Assembly (NCBI RefSeq): GCF_013523125.1
Contig: NZ_JAAMQJ010000019.1
Coordinates: forward strand, 1-64,000
DNA length: 64,000 nt
Source: Pseudomonas entomophila
GTDB taxonomy: Bacteria > Pseudomonadota > Gammaproteobacteria > Pseudomonadales > Pseudomonadaceae
Direction of reading: 5' to 3'
In this document: positions 27,694-37,312 of the stretch, one piece after another
How positions within the stretch are numbered: the stretch's first letter is position 1
Layout of the letters: every line of letters starts with the position of its first letter
The notes under the pieces: generated by a model
What the model saw: only the letters and a program-made list of their open reading frames with translations
Database searches by the model: none
What the model was told of the DNA's origin: nothing
Made by a program: the position numbers and the translations under genes

Positions 27694-28311
27694 TTACGTC
27701 GGCGGCACTTCACCCTGATGTTCGTTGCCCATCATGTGCCCGAGCTTGCCGGCCTTGGTCGCCAGGTAATGGCTGTTGTGCGGGTTGTGCCCAGTGTGCA
27801 GCGGGACCCGCTCGGCCACCGCGATGCCCATGCCGCCCAGGGCCTTGACCTTGCGCGGGTTGTTGGTCATCAGGCGCAGTGAGGTCACGCCCAGGTGCTC
27901 GAGCATCGGCAGGCACATGGCGTAATCACGCTGATCGGCGGCGAAGCCCAGGCGCTCGTTGGCTTCGACGGTGTCGGCGCCCCCGTCCTGCAGTTCGTAG
28001 GCCCGGATCTTGTTGAGCAGGCCGATGCCTCGCCCTTCCTGACGCAGGTACAGCAACACGCCACGACCCTCACGGGCGATGGCCTGCAGGGCCGCCTCGA
28101 GCTGCGAGCCACAGTCGCAGCGCTGACTGAACAAGGCATCGCCGGTCAGGCACTCGGAATGCAGCCGCCCCAGCACGGGCTTGCCATCGGCCACATCACC
28201 CAAGCTGAGCACCACGTGTTCGCGGCCCGTGGCCTCATCGAGAAAGCCGTGCATGGTGAAGGTCGCGAAAGGCGTGGGGAGTTTGGAGGCGGCGACGAAA
28301 ACGACGGGCAC
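27694..28311 (-). CDS. ribA: GTP cyclohydrolase II RibA (GTG start)
   Basis: 205 residues. RibA opens the imidazole ring of GTP, the committed step of riboflavin synthesis. All three zinc-binding Cys are present in [17 protein letters not shown] (Cys 54, 65, 67), followed by [10 protein letters not shown] and TNNPRKV. I choose a GTG ([10 protein letters not shown]) because AGGAG lies at ideal distance and the family starts there; an ATG eleven codons earlier lacks a good site. It is the only GTP cyclohydrolase II in the window with a full zinc site. Confidence 0.93.
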   Translation of the reverse strand: MPVVFVAASKLPTPFATFTMHGFLDEATGREHVVLSLGDVADGKPVLGRLHSECLTGDALFSQRCDCGSQLEAALQAIAREGRGVLLYLRQEGRGIGLLNKIRAYELQDGGADTVEANERLGFAADQRDYAMCLPMLEHLGVTSLRLMTNNPRKVKALGGMGIAVAERVPLHTGHNPHNSHYLATKAGKLGHMMGNEHQGEVPPT

Positions 28312-28466
28312 GTTGTGCTCCTGATTGGTAACTTGGAATTTCACGTGAGGGCGATTGTATCAGCAGGGCGCACGGTGTGCGCGAGCAGGATTCTGAGGTG
28401 ATGCATCGAACCGTTCGATCGATGGCATGCCCGGGCCGTACGGCTGGCGGCGGGCATCGATGGGGC

Positions 28467-29207
28467 TCATTGCGGACGACTCTGCGGCGTGAACGGATAG
28501 GGCTGCTTCCAGCGCTCGAAGATCGGCCGAAGCTCGCCACTGCGCACCAGTGTTTCCATACGCTGATCGAACAGGTCGCGCAGGGCCTGACTGTCCGGGC
28601 CGTCACCGAACGCCAGGTACAGCGGCAGCTCGGTCAGGTGGCTACGGCGGAACAGCCGCTTATCCTGCGCCTGCTCCAGCACATAGTCGACCTCGGTGAG
28701 CGAATCGATGTAGAAGTCCACCCGGTCATGCTCGAGCATGGGCAGGATGCCCTCGCGTCGCTGGATCTCGCGGAACTGTTCGATGTTGGGCAGGTACTGC
28801 TTGAAATCGTAGCTGCGTACCCAGGCCAGGCGGTATTGGCCGATGGTCTGTACGCTAGGCATGGGCCGGTTGGCCAGGCCCAGCACGTAGATATGGTCCA
28901 TGTCGAAGTGCCAGCGCGGGTAGAGATAGTCCTTCTCGCCCTGGTAGGCCCCGACCCAGGCATCGGCCTGGCCACGCCTGACCAGCCCGACCGCACGGCT
29001 GTAAGGCGCGCTCTGGGCCTCGACCTTGACCCCGACCGGCTCGTACACCTTGCGCAGCACGTCCCAGGCCAGGCCGGTACCGTCAGCATTGGTGTAGTCG
29101 ATCCAGGCTTCGCTGACCAGACGGATCTGCTCGGGAAGCGCGGCGGCCATGACCTGCGGGCTGCCGGTCACGAGCGCCAGGCACAACAGCAGGTACTTCA
29201 TGACCAT
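28467..29207 (-). CDS. periplasmic amino-acid-type solute-binding protein (SBP_bac_3)
   Basis: 246 residues: a signal peptide (MVMKYLLLCLALVTGSPQVMA) then a type 3 solute-binding fold with LVSEAWIDYTNADGTGLAWD, an RRGQADAWVGAYQGE block and the C-terminal LRDLFDQRMETLVRSGEL. The start at MVMK has GGAGG seven bases upstream; MK two codons later is possible. No ABC permease or ATPase is adjacent, so it may serve a remote transporter or act as an orphan sensor. It follows pgpA by 17 bases in the same direction. Confidence 0.75.
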   Translation of the reverse strand: MVMKYLLLCLALVTGSPQVMAAALPEQIRLVSEAWIDYTNADGTGLAWDVLRKVYEPVGVKVEAQSAPYSRAVGLVRRGQADAWVGAYQGEKDYLYPRWHFDMDHIYVLGLANRPMPSVQTIGQYRLAWVRSYDFKQYLPNIEQFREIQRREGILPMLEHDRVDFYIDSLTEVDYVLEQAQDKRLFRRSHLTELPLYLAFGDGPDSQALRDLFDQRMETLVRSGELRPIFERWKQPYPFTPQSRPQ

Positions 29208-29224
29208 CGCGCCACCTCCGTGTC

Positions 29225-29724
<500 letters not shown>

Positions 29725-29728
<4 letters not shown>

Positions 29729-30690
29729 GGGGTCCCCCTGAAATGTTGATAGCCCCGCTGCGTCGGGGTGATGTCGTGGCCCTGCGCATCCAGCAGGCGT
29801 ACCCCCTGACCGGCCACGGCATGGCCGATGACCTGCACGGGCAGCCCGGTCTTCTCCAGACAGGATAGTCGCGCAGGCGGCAGGGTGAAGAGCAGGACGT
29901 AGTCGTCGCCGCCGGTCAGGGCCGCCTGGTGTGCGGCCTCCTGCCCGAGCAGGGCCTTCAGCGCATCGGACAGCGGTAGCCGTTCAAGGTTGATTTCCAG
30001 GCACAGCCCGGACGCCTTGGCGATGTGGCCGGCGTCGGCGAGCAGGCCATCGGAAATGTCCAGGGCCGCGCTGGCCTGGCCGCGCAGCGCCTGGCCCAGG
30101 GCGAACTGTGGCGAGGGCGCCCAGTAGTGCGCCAGCAGCGGCGCGGCCACCGCGGGCTGCGCCTGGCGCTCGCCCAGGACCAGCGGCAAGGCACCGGCCG
30201 CGTTGCCCAGGTCGCCGCCCACGCAGAGCAGGTCACCGATCTGAGCGCCGCGGCGGGTAAGTGCCTGGCCCCGTGGCACGTGGCCGAACACCGTCAACGT
30301 CAGGCTCAGCGGGCCACGCGTGGTATCGCCGCCCACCAGGCTGAGCCCGCACTGCCCGGCCATCTGGTCGAGGCCGGCGGCATAGCGGGCCAACCAGTCG
30401 ACGTCGACCGCCGGTACGGTCAGCGCCAGGGTGAAGCCCAACGGGGTCGCGCCCATCGCCGCCAGATCACTCGCCGCCACGGCCAACGAACGCTGACCGA
30501 GGGCATGCGGATCACAGCCTGTGGGAAAGTGAACGCCGGCCACCAGGGTGTCGGTGGACACCGCCAGGCAGGCGCCTGCCGGGACATCGAGCAAGGCGCA
30601 ATCGTCGCCGATGCCCAAGACCACGCCCTCCCCGCCCCGTGCGCAACGCGCAGCGGCGAAGAAGCGTGCGATCAGCTCGAACTCACCCAT
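29725..30690 (-). CDS. thiL: thiamine-monophosphate kinase
   Basis: 321 residues. ThiL phosphorylates thiamine monophosphate to the cofactor thiamine diphosphate, which the nearby Dxs needs. The N-terminal GIGDDCALLDVP, the STDTLVAGVHFP metal-binding block, RSLAVAASDLAAMGA, VGGDTTRGPLSLTLT and the SGLCLEI/GGDDYVLLFT segments identify it. It begins 18 bases after nusB and overlaps pgpA. Confidence 0.96.
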
Positions 30691-30708
30691 GGGCGATTGG
30701 CGCCACGG

Positions 30709-31209
30709 TCAGCGCCGTGCCGCCTTGACTTCGGCTTCGCGCAAGGTCGGAGCCAGCTTGTCCAGCACGCCGTTGACGAACTTGTGGCCGTCGGTGGCGC
30801 CGAAGACCTTGGCCAGCTCCACACCTTCGTTGATGACCACGCGGTAAGGCACGTCGACGCGCTTGATCAGTTCCCAGGTGGACAGGCGCAGCACGGCCAG
30901 TTCGACGGGGTCCAGCTCGTCCAGCGTCAGGTTCAGGCAGGGCGCCAGGGCGCTGTCGATCTCGCTCTTGATCGCCGGCACGCCGTGCAGAATCTCGCGG
31001 AAGTAGGCGCCGTCGATGTCGGTGAAGTCGTTGTCGACGCGGAACTGCGCTTCGATCTCGTTCAGCGAATGCTTGGCCATGTGCCACTGGTACAGGGCCT
31101 GGGTCGCGAGCTTGCGCGCCTCGCGGCGCTTGAGGCTCTTGGACGGCTTGCCGGCGTCGGCCGGCTTGGGCTCGCGCGGGTTGAAACGATCGCTGTCGTC
31201 GCTAATCAC
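30709..31209 (-). CDS. nusB: transcription antitermination factor NusB (GTG start)
   Basis: 166 residues. NusB joins NusE (S10) on boxA RNA in rRNA antitermination. The block [19 protein letters not shown], the central YFREILHGV and the C-terminal [20 protein letters not shown] with [11 protein letters not shown] are standard. The likely start is a GTG ([11 protein letters not shown]) overlapping the ribH stop as GTGA; no nearer ATG keeps the conserved N-terminus. It is coupled to ribH, a common gene order. Confidence 0.93.
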   Translation of the reverse strand: MISDDSDRFNPREPKPADAGKPSKSLKRREARKLATQALYQWHMAKHSLNEIEAQFRVDNDFTDIDGAYFREILHGVPAIKSEIDSALAPCLNLTLDELDPVELAVLRLSTWELIKRVDVPYRVVINEGVELAKVFGATDGHKFVNGVLDKLAPTLREAEVKAARR

Positions 31210-31682
31210 TTGGCCTCCAACTGCGCCAGCAGGCTGACCATTTCCAGGGCCGACAGGGCGGCTTCGGCGCCTTTGTTGCCCGCCTTGGTGCCGGAACGCT
31301 CGATGGCCTGCTCGATGGAGTCGACGGTCAGCACGCCGAAGGCGACCGGTACGCCGAATTCCATGGAGACCTGGGCCAGGCCCTTGGTGCATTCGCCGGC
31401 CACGTATTCGAAGTGCGGAGTACCACCGCGAATGACCGCGCCCAGGGCGATGATTGCGTCGTACTCGCCTTTCTGGGCGATCTTCTGGGCGACCAGCGGG
31501 ATCTCGAAGGCGCCTGGGGCACGGATGAGGGTGATTTCGCTTTCGGCGACACCATGGCGAACCAGGGCGTCGACGGCGCCGCTGACCAGGCTTTCGACGA
31601 CGAAGCTGTTGAAACGGCCAACCACCAAGGCATAGCGACCTTTGGGGGCGATGAAGGTACCTTCGATGGTCTTCAGGGTCAT
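31206..31682 (-). CDS. ribH: 6,7-dimethyl-8-ribityllumazine synthase
   Basis: 158 residues. RibH condenses the pyrimidine product of RibD with DHBP to form the lumazine precursor of riboflavin, usually as a large hollow assembly. [35 protein letters not shown] (reading [10 protein letters not shown]), [19 protein letters not shown] and [15 protein letters not shown] with [11 protein letters not shown] identify it. The gap to ribBX is 91 bases; the nusB start overlaps its stop. Confidence 0.96.
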   Translation of the reverse strand: MTLKTIEGTFIAPKGRYALVVGRFNSFVVESLVSGAVDALVRHGVAESEITLIRAPGAFEIPLVAQKIAQKGEYDAIIALGAVIRGGTPHFEYVAGECTKGLAQVSMEFGVPVAFGVLTVDSIEQAIERSGTKAGNKGAEAALSALEMVSLLAQLEAK

Positions 31683-31773
31683 TCGGGTGTTCTCATCTTA
31701 AAGAGCGAGGCCGCCAACGAGCGGCCTGCGAAAGGGTTTTGCCACGAGCGGCGAGGCGATCGCAGCGCTCGCC

Positions 31774-32865
31774 TCACTCGGAGGGCACGTATTCTACAAC
31801 TTCCAGATCGAATCCGGATATCGCATTGAACTTCATCGGCGAGCTCATCAGGCGCATCTTGCGCACACCGAGGTCACGCAGGATCTGCGAACCGGCACCG
31901 ACGGTGCTGTAGGTGGTCGGCGTCTTGGGCTGCGCTTCGCCTGCGGCTTCGCGGATGTGCGCCAGCAGCAGGTCGCCGTCCAGCGGATGACCGAGCAGCA
32001 GCACCACACCGCTGCCGGCCTCGGCCACGGCAGCCATGGCGGCGCGCAGGCTCCAGCGGCCAGGGCTCTTGACCAGCATCAGGTCGCGCAGCGGGTCCAT
32101 GTTGTGCACGCGCACCAGGGTCGGTTCCTCGGCGCGGATCTCGCCCAGGGTCAAGGCCATGTGCACGTCACCTTCGACCGAGTCACGGTAGGTGACCAGG
32201 TTGAACTGCCCCAGCTCGGTGTCCATCACCTGCTCGGTGACCCGCTGGACGGTACGTTCGTGGATCATGCGGTAGTGGATCAGGTCGGCGATGGTGCCGA
32301 TGCGGATGCCATGCTGGGCGGCGAACGCTTCCAGCTCCGGGCGACGCGACATGGTGCCGTCGTCGTTCATCACTTCGCAGATCACGCCACTGGCCTCGAA
32401 CCCGGCCATGCGCGCCAGGTCACAAGCCGCTTCGGTGTGGCCGGCACGCGCCAGCACGCCGCCGGGCTGGGCCATCAGCGGAAAGATGTGCCCCGGGCTG
32501 ACGATGTCCTCGGCCTTGGCGTCGCGCGCGGCCGCAGCCTGCACGGTGCGGGCGCGGTCGGCGGCCGAAATGCCGGTGGTGACGCCTTCGGCGGCCTCGA
32601 TCGACACGGTGAACTTGGTGCCGAAGCCCGAACCGTTGCGCGGTGCCATCAGCGGCAGCTTGAGCGTTTCGCAGCGCTCGCGGGTCATCGGCATGCAGAT
32701 CAGGCCACGGGCGTGCTTGGCCATGAAGTTGATGTGCTCGGCCTGGCAGCACTCGGCGGCCATGATGATGTCGCCTTCGTTCTCGCGGTCTTCGTCATCC
32801 ATCAAGATGACCATCTTGCCTTGGCGGATGTCTTCCACCAGCTCTTCGATACTGTCGAGCGCCAC
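31774..32865 (-). CDS. ribB: RibBX: DHBP synthase fused to a degenerate GTP cyclohydrolase II domain (GTG start)
   Basis: 363 residues. The N-terminal half (about 1-200) is DHBP synthase with the canonical DDEDRENEGD (23-32), TKFTVSIEAAEGVTTGISA and RAGHTEAACDLARMAG. The C-terminal half has the GTP cyclohydrolase II fold order, but where RibA has the zinc-binding ECLTGD...RCDCG this protein reads HNMDPLRDLMLVKSPGRWSL, with no Cys. It therefore resembles the proteobacterial RibBX variant, whose second domain lacks cyclohydrolase activity. The GTG start has AGGGGG at good spacing. Often annotated ribBA or ribAB-M. Confidence 0.92.
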   Translation of the reverse strand: MALDSIEELVEDIRQGKMVILMDDEDRENEGDIIMAAECCQAEHINFMAKHARGLICMPMTRERCETLKLPLMAPRNGSGFGTKFTVSIEAAEGVTTGISAADRARTVQAAAARDAKAEDIVSPGHIFPLMAQPGGVLARAGHTEAACDLARMAGFEASGVICEVMNDDGTMSRRPELEAFAAQHGIRIGTIADLIHYRMIHERTVQRVTEQVMDTELGQFNLVTYRDSVEGDVHMALTLGEIRAEEPTLVRVHNMDPLRDLMLVKSPGRWSLRAAMAAVAEAGSGVVLLLGHPLDGDLLLAHIREAAGEAQPKTPTTYSTVGAGSQILRDLGVRKMRLMSSPMKFNAISGFDLEVVEYVPSE

Positions 32866-32883
32866 GCGGCACCCCCTTCTCAA

Positions 32884-33549
32884 TCAGGATTTCAGGTAGC
32901 CGTTGGCGGCCAGGAAGCTTTCGGTGATGCCACTGCCCTTGCTCGACTCGGCGGCCTTGTCGCCCAGCAGCAGGCGCTCCAGGTAACGGGCCAGCAGGTC
33001 GACCTCAAGGTTCACCCGACGCCCTGGGCGGTAGTCGGCCATGATGGTTTCGGACAGGGTATGCGGGACGATGGTCAGCTCGAATTCGGCGCCATCGACC
33101 TCGTTGACCGTCAGGCTGGTGCCGTCGACGGTGATCGAGCCCTTGTGGGCGATGTACTTGGCCAGCTCCTTGGGTGCACGCACGCGGAACTGGATGGCGC
33201 GGGCGTTATCGCTGCGCGAGATGATTTCGCCGACACCATCGACGTGGCCGCTGACCAGGTGACCGCCCAGGCGGGTGGTCGGCGTCAGGGCTTTCTCGAG
33301 GTTGACGCGGCTGCCGTTCTTCAGCTCGGTGAAGGCGGTGCGGGCCAGTGTCTCGCGACTGACGTCGGCGCAGAAGCCGTCGCCCGGCAGTTCCACGGCG
33401 GTCAGGCAGACGCCATTGACGGCGATGCTGTCGCCCAGCTTGACGTCGCCCAGGTCGAGCTTGCCGGTCTGGACGTGAACACGGTAGTCGCCACCCTGTG
33501 GAGACAGGCTGCGGATACTGCCGATCGATTCGATGATGCCTGTGAACAT
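32884..33549 (-). CDS. ribE: riboflavin synthase, alpha subunit
   Basis: 221 residues formed by two tandem lumazine-binding repeats. It dismutates two lumazines to riboflavin and the pyrimidine. The start MFTGIIESIG is invariant in the family; SIAVNGVCLTAVEL and DVSRETL mark the first repeat, GHLVSGHVDGVGEI and GSITVDGTSLTVNEV the second. It lies between ribD and ribBX in one direction, with the ribBX GTG 18 bases after its stop. Confidence 0.97.
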   Translation of the reverse strand: MFTGIIESIGSIRSLSPQGGDYRVHVQTGKLDLGDVKLGDSIAVNGVCLTAVELPGDGFCADVSRETLARTAFTELKNGSRVNLEKALTPTTRLGGHLVSGHVDGVGEIISRSDNARAIQFRVRAPKELAKYIAHKGSITVDGTSLTVNEVDGAEFELTIVPHTLSETIMADYRPGRRVNLEVDLLARYLERLLLGDKAAESSKGSGITESFLAANGYLKS

Positions 33550-33589
33550 GAGTCCTCCTCGGGGCAAGGCGTGTACGGCGTGCCGGCGA

Positions 33590-34720
33590 TTATACGCCGA
33601 CGGCCGCCTGGGGGATGGCCGTGATGCGCCAGTCATCGCCGACGGCGCGCACGTCGGTGATGGTCAGGCGAGGCGCCTGGTCCATGCGCGACAAGGGCCA
33701 GTCGAGCAAGGGCCGGGCGGCGGAACCCAGGAAGGTGCCGGCGACGAACAGCTGGTATTCGTCGATCGCACCTTGCTGGGCGAAGGCGCCGATCAGGCCG
33801 GCACCGGCTTCGAGCAGCACCTCGTGCAGCCCGCGCGCAGCCAGCACGCGCAGCAGCGCCGGCAGGTCGACGTGGCCCGCCTCGCCGGGCAGGCTCAGCA
33901 GTTCATGGCCGGCCTCGGCGTAGGCCGGGTCGAGCGGCTGCGCGGTCACCACCAGCGCCGGACCGGCCTGGTAGAACGGCGCGTCCAGCGGCAGACGCAG
34001 GCGTCCATCGATCAGCACCCGCACCGGCGGCCGCGACAGGGCCAGGGCGGTGCAGTCAGGGTCCAGGCCCAGCTCGGTGCCGCGTACGGTCATTCGTGCA
34101 CCGTCCATCAGCACACTGGCAGCGCTGGTCAGCACGGCACTGGAGCGGGCGCGCAGACGTTGCACGGCGCTGCGCGCGGCAGGCCCGGTGATCCACTGGC
34201 TCTCGCCGCTGGCCATGGCGGTACGGCCATCCAGGCTCATGGCCAGCTTGGCGCGCACGAACGGCAGGCCCTGCTCCATGCGCTTGAGAAAGCCGGGGTT
34301 GAGCGCCCGCGCCTGCGTCTCGAGCACGCCGCTGTGCACCTCGATGCCGGCCTCGGCCAGGCGCTGCAGGCCCTGCCCGGCGACTTGGGGATTGGGGTCA
34401 CGCATGGCCGCCACCACGCGGGCCACGCCGGCCTCGATCAGCGCGTTGGCACACGGGGGGGTGCGACCCTGGTGGCTGCACGGCTCAAGGGTGACGTAGG
34501 CGCAGGCACCTTGCGCACGGGCGCCTGCCTGGCGCAGCGCATGGACCTCGGCATGGGGTTCGCCGGCACGCACGTGCCAGCCCTCGCCCACCACCTCGCC
34601 GTCACGCACGATCACGCAGCCGACCCGGGGGTTGGGATGCGTGCTGTAGAGCCCCTTGCGCGCCAGTTCGAGGGCGCGGGCCATGTAATGGGCGTCGAGG
34701 ATCGCGGTCTGGCTGGACAT
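33590..34720 (-). CDS. ribD: bifunctional pyrimidine deaminase/reductase RibD
   Basis: 376 residues. The N-terminal deaminase has the zinc motif HAEVHALRQAG and TLEPCSHQGRTPPCANAL; the C-terminal reductase domain contains AKLAMSLDGRTAMASGESQWITG and VLLEAGAGLIGAF. Together they perform the second and third steps after RibA. I use the ATG of MSSQTAILDAHYMARAL; a GTG two codons earlier overlaps the nrdR stop and is also possible. nrdR-ribD-ribE is the usual order. Confidence 0.95.
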   Translation of the reverse strand: MSSQTAILDAHYMARALELARKGLYSTHPNPRVGCVIVRDGEVVGEGWHVRAGEPHAEVHALRQAGARAQGACAYVTLEPCSHQGRTPPCANALIEAGVARVVAAMRDPNPQVAGQGLQRLAEAGIEVHSGVLETQARALNPGFLKRMEQGLPFVRAKLAMSLDGRTAMASGESQWITGPAARSAVQRLRARSSAVLTSAASVLMDGARMTVRGTELGLDPDCTALALSRPPVRVLIDGRLRLPLDAPFYQAGPALVVTAQPLDPAYAEAGHELLSLPGEAGHVDLPALLRVLAARGLHEVLLEAGAGLIGAFAQQGAIDEYQLFVAGTFLGSAARPLLDWPLSRMDQAPRLTITDVRAVGDDWRITAIPQAAVGV

Positions 34721-34722
34721 GC

Positions 34723-35187
34723 TCACTCTTTGGCCGGCTCGCGGGCCAGTCGGTCGATTTCTTCGCGGAACTCTTCGAGGTCGCGGAAGCTGCGGTAGAC
34801 GGAGGCAAAACGGATGTAGGCCACTTCGTCGAGCTTGCGCAGCTCGGCCATCACCAGCTCGCCGACCACCAGCGACTTGACCTCGCGCTCACCCGTGGCC
34901 CGCAGCCGGTGCTTGATGTGCGCCAGGGCGGCCTCCAGGCGTTCGACGCTGACCGGACGCTTTTCCAGCGCGCGCTGCATGCCAGCACGCAGCTTGTCCT
35001 CGTCGAAGGGCTGACGTGTGCCGTCCTGCTTGATCAGCCGCGGCAGCACCAATTCGGCGGTCTCGAAGGTGGTGAACCGCTCGCCACAGGCGACGCACTC
35101 GCGTCGGCGGCGGACCTGTTCGCCTTCGGCAACCAGGCGCGAGTCGATGACCTTGGTGTCGTTGGCACCGCAAAATGGACAGTGCAT
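34723..35187 (-). CDS. nrdR: transcriptional repressor NrdR
   Basis: 154 residues. An N-terminal zinc ribbon (MHCPFCG...[16 protein letters not shown], Cys 3, 6, 31, 34) precedes an ATP-cone domain ([29 protein letters not shown]). NrdR senses ATP/dATP and represses ribonucleotide reductase genes at NrdR boxes. The start [10 protein letters not shown] is invariant; the frame opens earlier but without family sequence. It heads the riboflavin gene group and is divergent from the lipoprotein at 35293. Confidence 0.97.
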   Translation of the reverse strand: MHCPFCGANDTKVIDSRLVAEGEQVRRRRECVACGERFTTFETAELVLPRLIKQDGTRQPFDEDKLRAGMQRALEKRPVSVERLEAALAHIKHRLRATGEREVKSLVVGELVMAELRKLDEVAYIRFASVYRSFRDLEEFREEIDRLAREPAKE

Positions 35188-35292
35188 GGTGGCAGGCAAC
35201 AAAAAAAGGGAGGGCCATGGTAGCGCATCCCACTGGCAAGACAAGCCAAAGGGGGTACCATCCGGTCAAATCTGCCCGTGAAGGATCTCCCC

Positions 35293-35745
35293 ATGCACCA
35301 TCGCGCGCTCGTCGTGCTCAGCCTTGCCTGCCTGCTCGCCGCCTGTGGCAGCGACCGCCCCAAGACCGAGCCGGCGCCCACCACGCCGCCGCCCAAGGTC
35401 GCCGAGGCGCCCAAGACGCCGGGGCCGCTGCCGGCCTACCAGCGCGAGGTGAGCGGCACACTGCTGGAGGTGCCGGCGGGTGCCGAAGTCGAGCTGGCCC
35501 TGCTGGTGATCGACACGCGGGGGCGGCCCCAGCGGCTGCTGGCCAGCGACACGCTGACGGGCACCGGGCAGCCGTTGCCCTACGCACTGCGTTTCAACCC
35601 CGAGGCGTTCCCGGCCAATGCACGGGTCGAGCTGCGCGGGCGTGCCAGCCAGTCGGGCCAGCTGATCCTGCACCTGCCCTCGCAACCGCTGTTGCGCCCC
35701 GAGACCCAGGCGACCGGCCCGCTGCGCTTCGAACGCGCGCCTTGA
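35293..35745 (+). CDS. YbaY-type outer-membrane lipoprotein
   Basis: 150 residues. A lipoprotein signal ends in LACLLAACGS (lipidated Cys about 18), then a Pro-rich linker (PAPTTPPPKVAEAPKTPG) leads into a YbaY/YscW-like beta-sandwich with SGTLLEVPAGAEVELALLVI, ending in RLLASDTL and YALRFNPEAFP strands. Homologues are envelope lipoproteins with no settled role. AAGGA precedes the ATG. The stop and the next start share bases (TGATG), so translation is coupled to the methyltransferase. Confidence 0.8.
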   Translation: MHHRALVVLSLACLLAACGSDRPKTEPAPTTPPPKVAEAPKTPGPLPAYQREVSGTLLEVPAGAEVELALLVIDTRGRPQRLLASDTLTGTGQPLPYALRFNPEAFPANARVELRGRASQSGQLILHLPSQPLLRPETQATGPLRFERAP

Positions 35746-36404
35746 TGGGCCTGGATGTCCTGCAACGCGCCTTGGGTGAGGTGATCGACCAGGCGCGGCT
35801 GACGGCGACCGCGCTTCCGGGCAGCGACCTGGCCCTGTGGCTGATCGATGCGCAGGACATGGCGCGTGCGTTCAGCCCCGACGAGACGCAGCGCATCCTC
35901 GAGACGCCGCCTTACTGGGCCTTCTGCTGGGCCAGCGGACTGGCCCTGGCGCGCTTTCTGGCCGAGCACCCGCACTGGGTGCGCGGCAAGCGCGTGCTGG
36001 ATGTTGGGGCCGGTTCGGGGATCGCCGCAATCGCCGCCGCCCGTGCCGGTGCTCGTGAGGTGGTGGCCTGCGACCTCGATCCGCTGGCGTTGCGTGCCTG
36101 TCAGGCCAACGCGGCGCTCAATGGTGTCGAGCTGCACTACCGCGAGGACTTTTTCGCCCACCTGGACGGCTTCGACCTGATCCTGGCGGCCGACGTGCTG
36201 TACGACCGCGCCAACCTGCCCCTGCTCGATCAGTTCCCCCTGCGAGGCCGTGACACGCTGGTGGCGGACTCGCGGGTGCGCGACTTCGACCACCGGCATT
36301 ATCGAGCGCTCGGCACGCTGCACGCCCTGACCCTGCCGGACTTGGCCGAACCGCACGAATTCCGCCGCGTCAGCCTGTACCACGCCAGCGGCGAGCCTTT
36401 ATAG
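35745..36404 (+). CDS. class I SAM-dependent methyltransferase (ETFB-lysine/PrmA-like)
   Basis: 219 residues. The SAM-binding motif I is VLDVGAGSGIAAIAAARAG, followed by the acidic VVACDLDPLALRACQANA and the motif IV region FDLILAADVLYDR. PPYWAFCWASGLALARFL is typical of the Nnt1/ETFB-lysine methyltransferase group of protein methyltransferases. The target is not deducible. The start overlaps the stop of the lipoprotein gene, and the CnoX gene follows after 31 bases. Confidence 0.8.
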   Translation: MGLDVLQRALGEVIDQARLTATALPGSDLALWLIDAQDMARAFSPDETQRILETPPYWAFCWASGLALARFLAEHPHWVRGKRVLDVGAGSGIAAIAAARAGAREVVACDLDPLALRACQANAALNGVELHYREDFFAHLDGFDLILAADVLYDRANLPLLDQFPLRGRDTLVADSRVRDFDHRHYRALGTLHALTLPDLAEPHEFRRVSLYHASGEPL

Positions 36405-36435
36405 TGGTGCCATTCAAGGATTTGCGAGAGCCGCG

Positions 36436-37308
36436 ATGAGCCAAGAGACGCCGTACATTTTCGATGCCACCGACGCCACGTTCGAACAGCTGGTGATCGA
36501 GAACTCGTTCCACAAGCCGGTCCTGGTGGATTTCTGGGCCGAATGGTGTGCACCGTGCAAGGCGCTGATGCCGCTGCTGGCCAAGATCGCCGAGGACTAT
36601 CAGGGCGAGCTGCTGCTGGCCAAGATGGACTGCGACGCCGAGCAGCAGATCGTCGCGCAGTTGGGTATCCGCAGCCTGCCGACGGTGGTGCTGTTCAAGG
36701 ATGGTCAACCGGTCGACGGGTTCTCGGGCGCCCAGCCGGAGTCGGCGATCCGCGCCTTGCTCGAGCCTCACGTGCAACGGCCTGAAGCGCCTGCCGCCTC
36801 GCCACTGGAACAGGCCAAGGCCTTGTTCGCCGACAGCCGCTTTGCCGAGGCCGAAGCGCTCCTGGTCGCACTGCTGGGCGAAGACAACACCAACGCCGAA
36901 GCCCTGATCTATTACGCCCGCTGCCTGGCCGAGCGCAATGAACTGGATGAAGCGCAAACGGTGCTGGACGCGGTCAAGACCGACGAACACAAGGCTGCAC
37001 TGGCCGGGGCCAAGGCCCAGCTGACCTTCCTGCGCCAGGCCGCCAGCCTGCCCGAAGCCGCCGACCTCAAGGCGCGACTGGCGCAGAACCCGGACGATGA
37101 CGAAGCCGCCTACCAGCTGTGCATCCAGCAACTGGCGCGCCAGCAGTACGAAGCAGCCCTCGAAGGCCTGCTCAAGCTGTTCCAGCGCAACCGGGGCTAT
37201 GGCGAAGGCTTGCCGCACAAGTCGCTGCTGCAGGTGTTCGAGCTGCTGGGCAACGATCACCCCTTGGTCGGCACCTACCGACGCAAGCTGTTCGCTGCCC
37301 TGTACTGA
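36436..37308 (+). CDS. cnoX: thioredoxin-fold co-chaperone CnoX (YbbN)
   Basis: 290 residues: an N-terminal thioredoxin domain (about 1-112) and a C-terminal TPR-like domain. In E. coli CnoX binds GroEL and protects substrates during bleach stress. The active site here is WCAPC (Cys 38 and 41), so unlike the E. coli protein, which lacks the first Cys, this one can do thiol-disulfide chemistry. The C-terminal helices (EQAKALFADSRFAEAEALLV, DEAQTVLDAV) and the end ELLGNDHPLVGTYRRKLFA match the YbbN family. Confidence 0.88.
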   Translation: MSQETPYIFDATDATFEQLVIENSFHKPVLVDFWAEWCAPCKALMPLLAKIAEDYQGELLLAKMDCDAEQQIVAQLGIRSLPTVVLFKDGQPVDGFSGAQPESAIRALLEPHVQRPEAPAASPLEQAKALFADSRFAEAEALLVALLGEDNTNAEALIYYARCLAERNELDEAQTVLDAVKTDEHKAALAGAKAQLTFLRQAASLPEAADLKARLAQNPDDDEAAYQLCIQQLARQQYEAALEGLLKLFQRNRGYGEGLPHKSLLQVFELLGNDHPLVGTYRRKLFAALY

Positions 37309-37312
37309 TCGC

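Noticed and set aside
28354..28359. TACAAT as the ribA -10 box
   Set aside because: The matching -35 position reads GCGCAC, too far from consensus to call a promoter.
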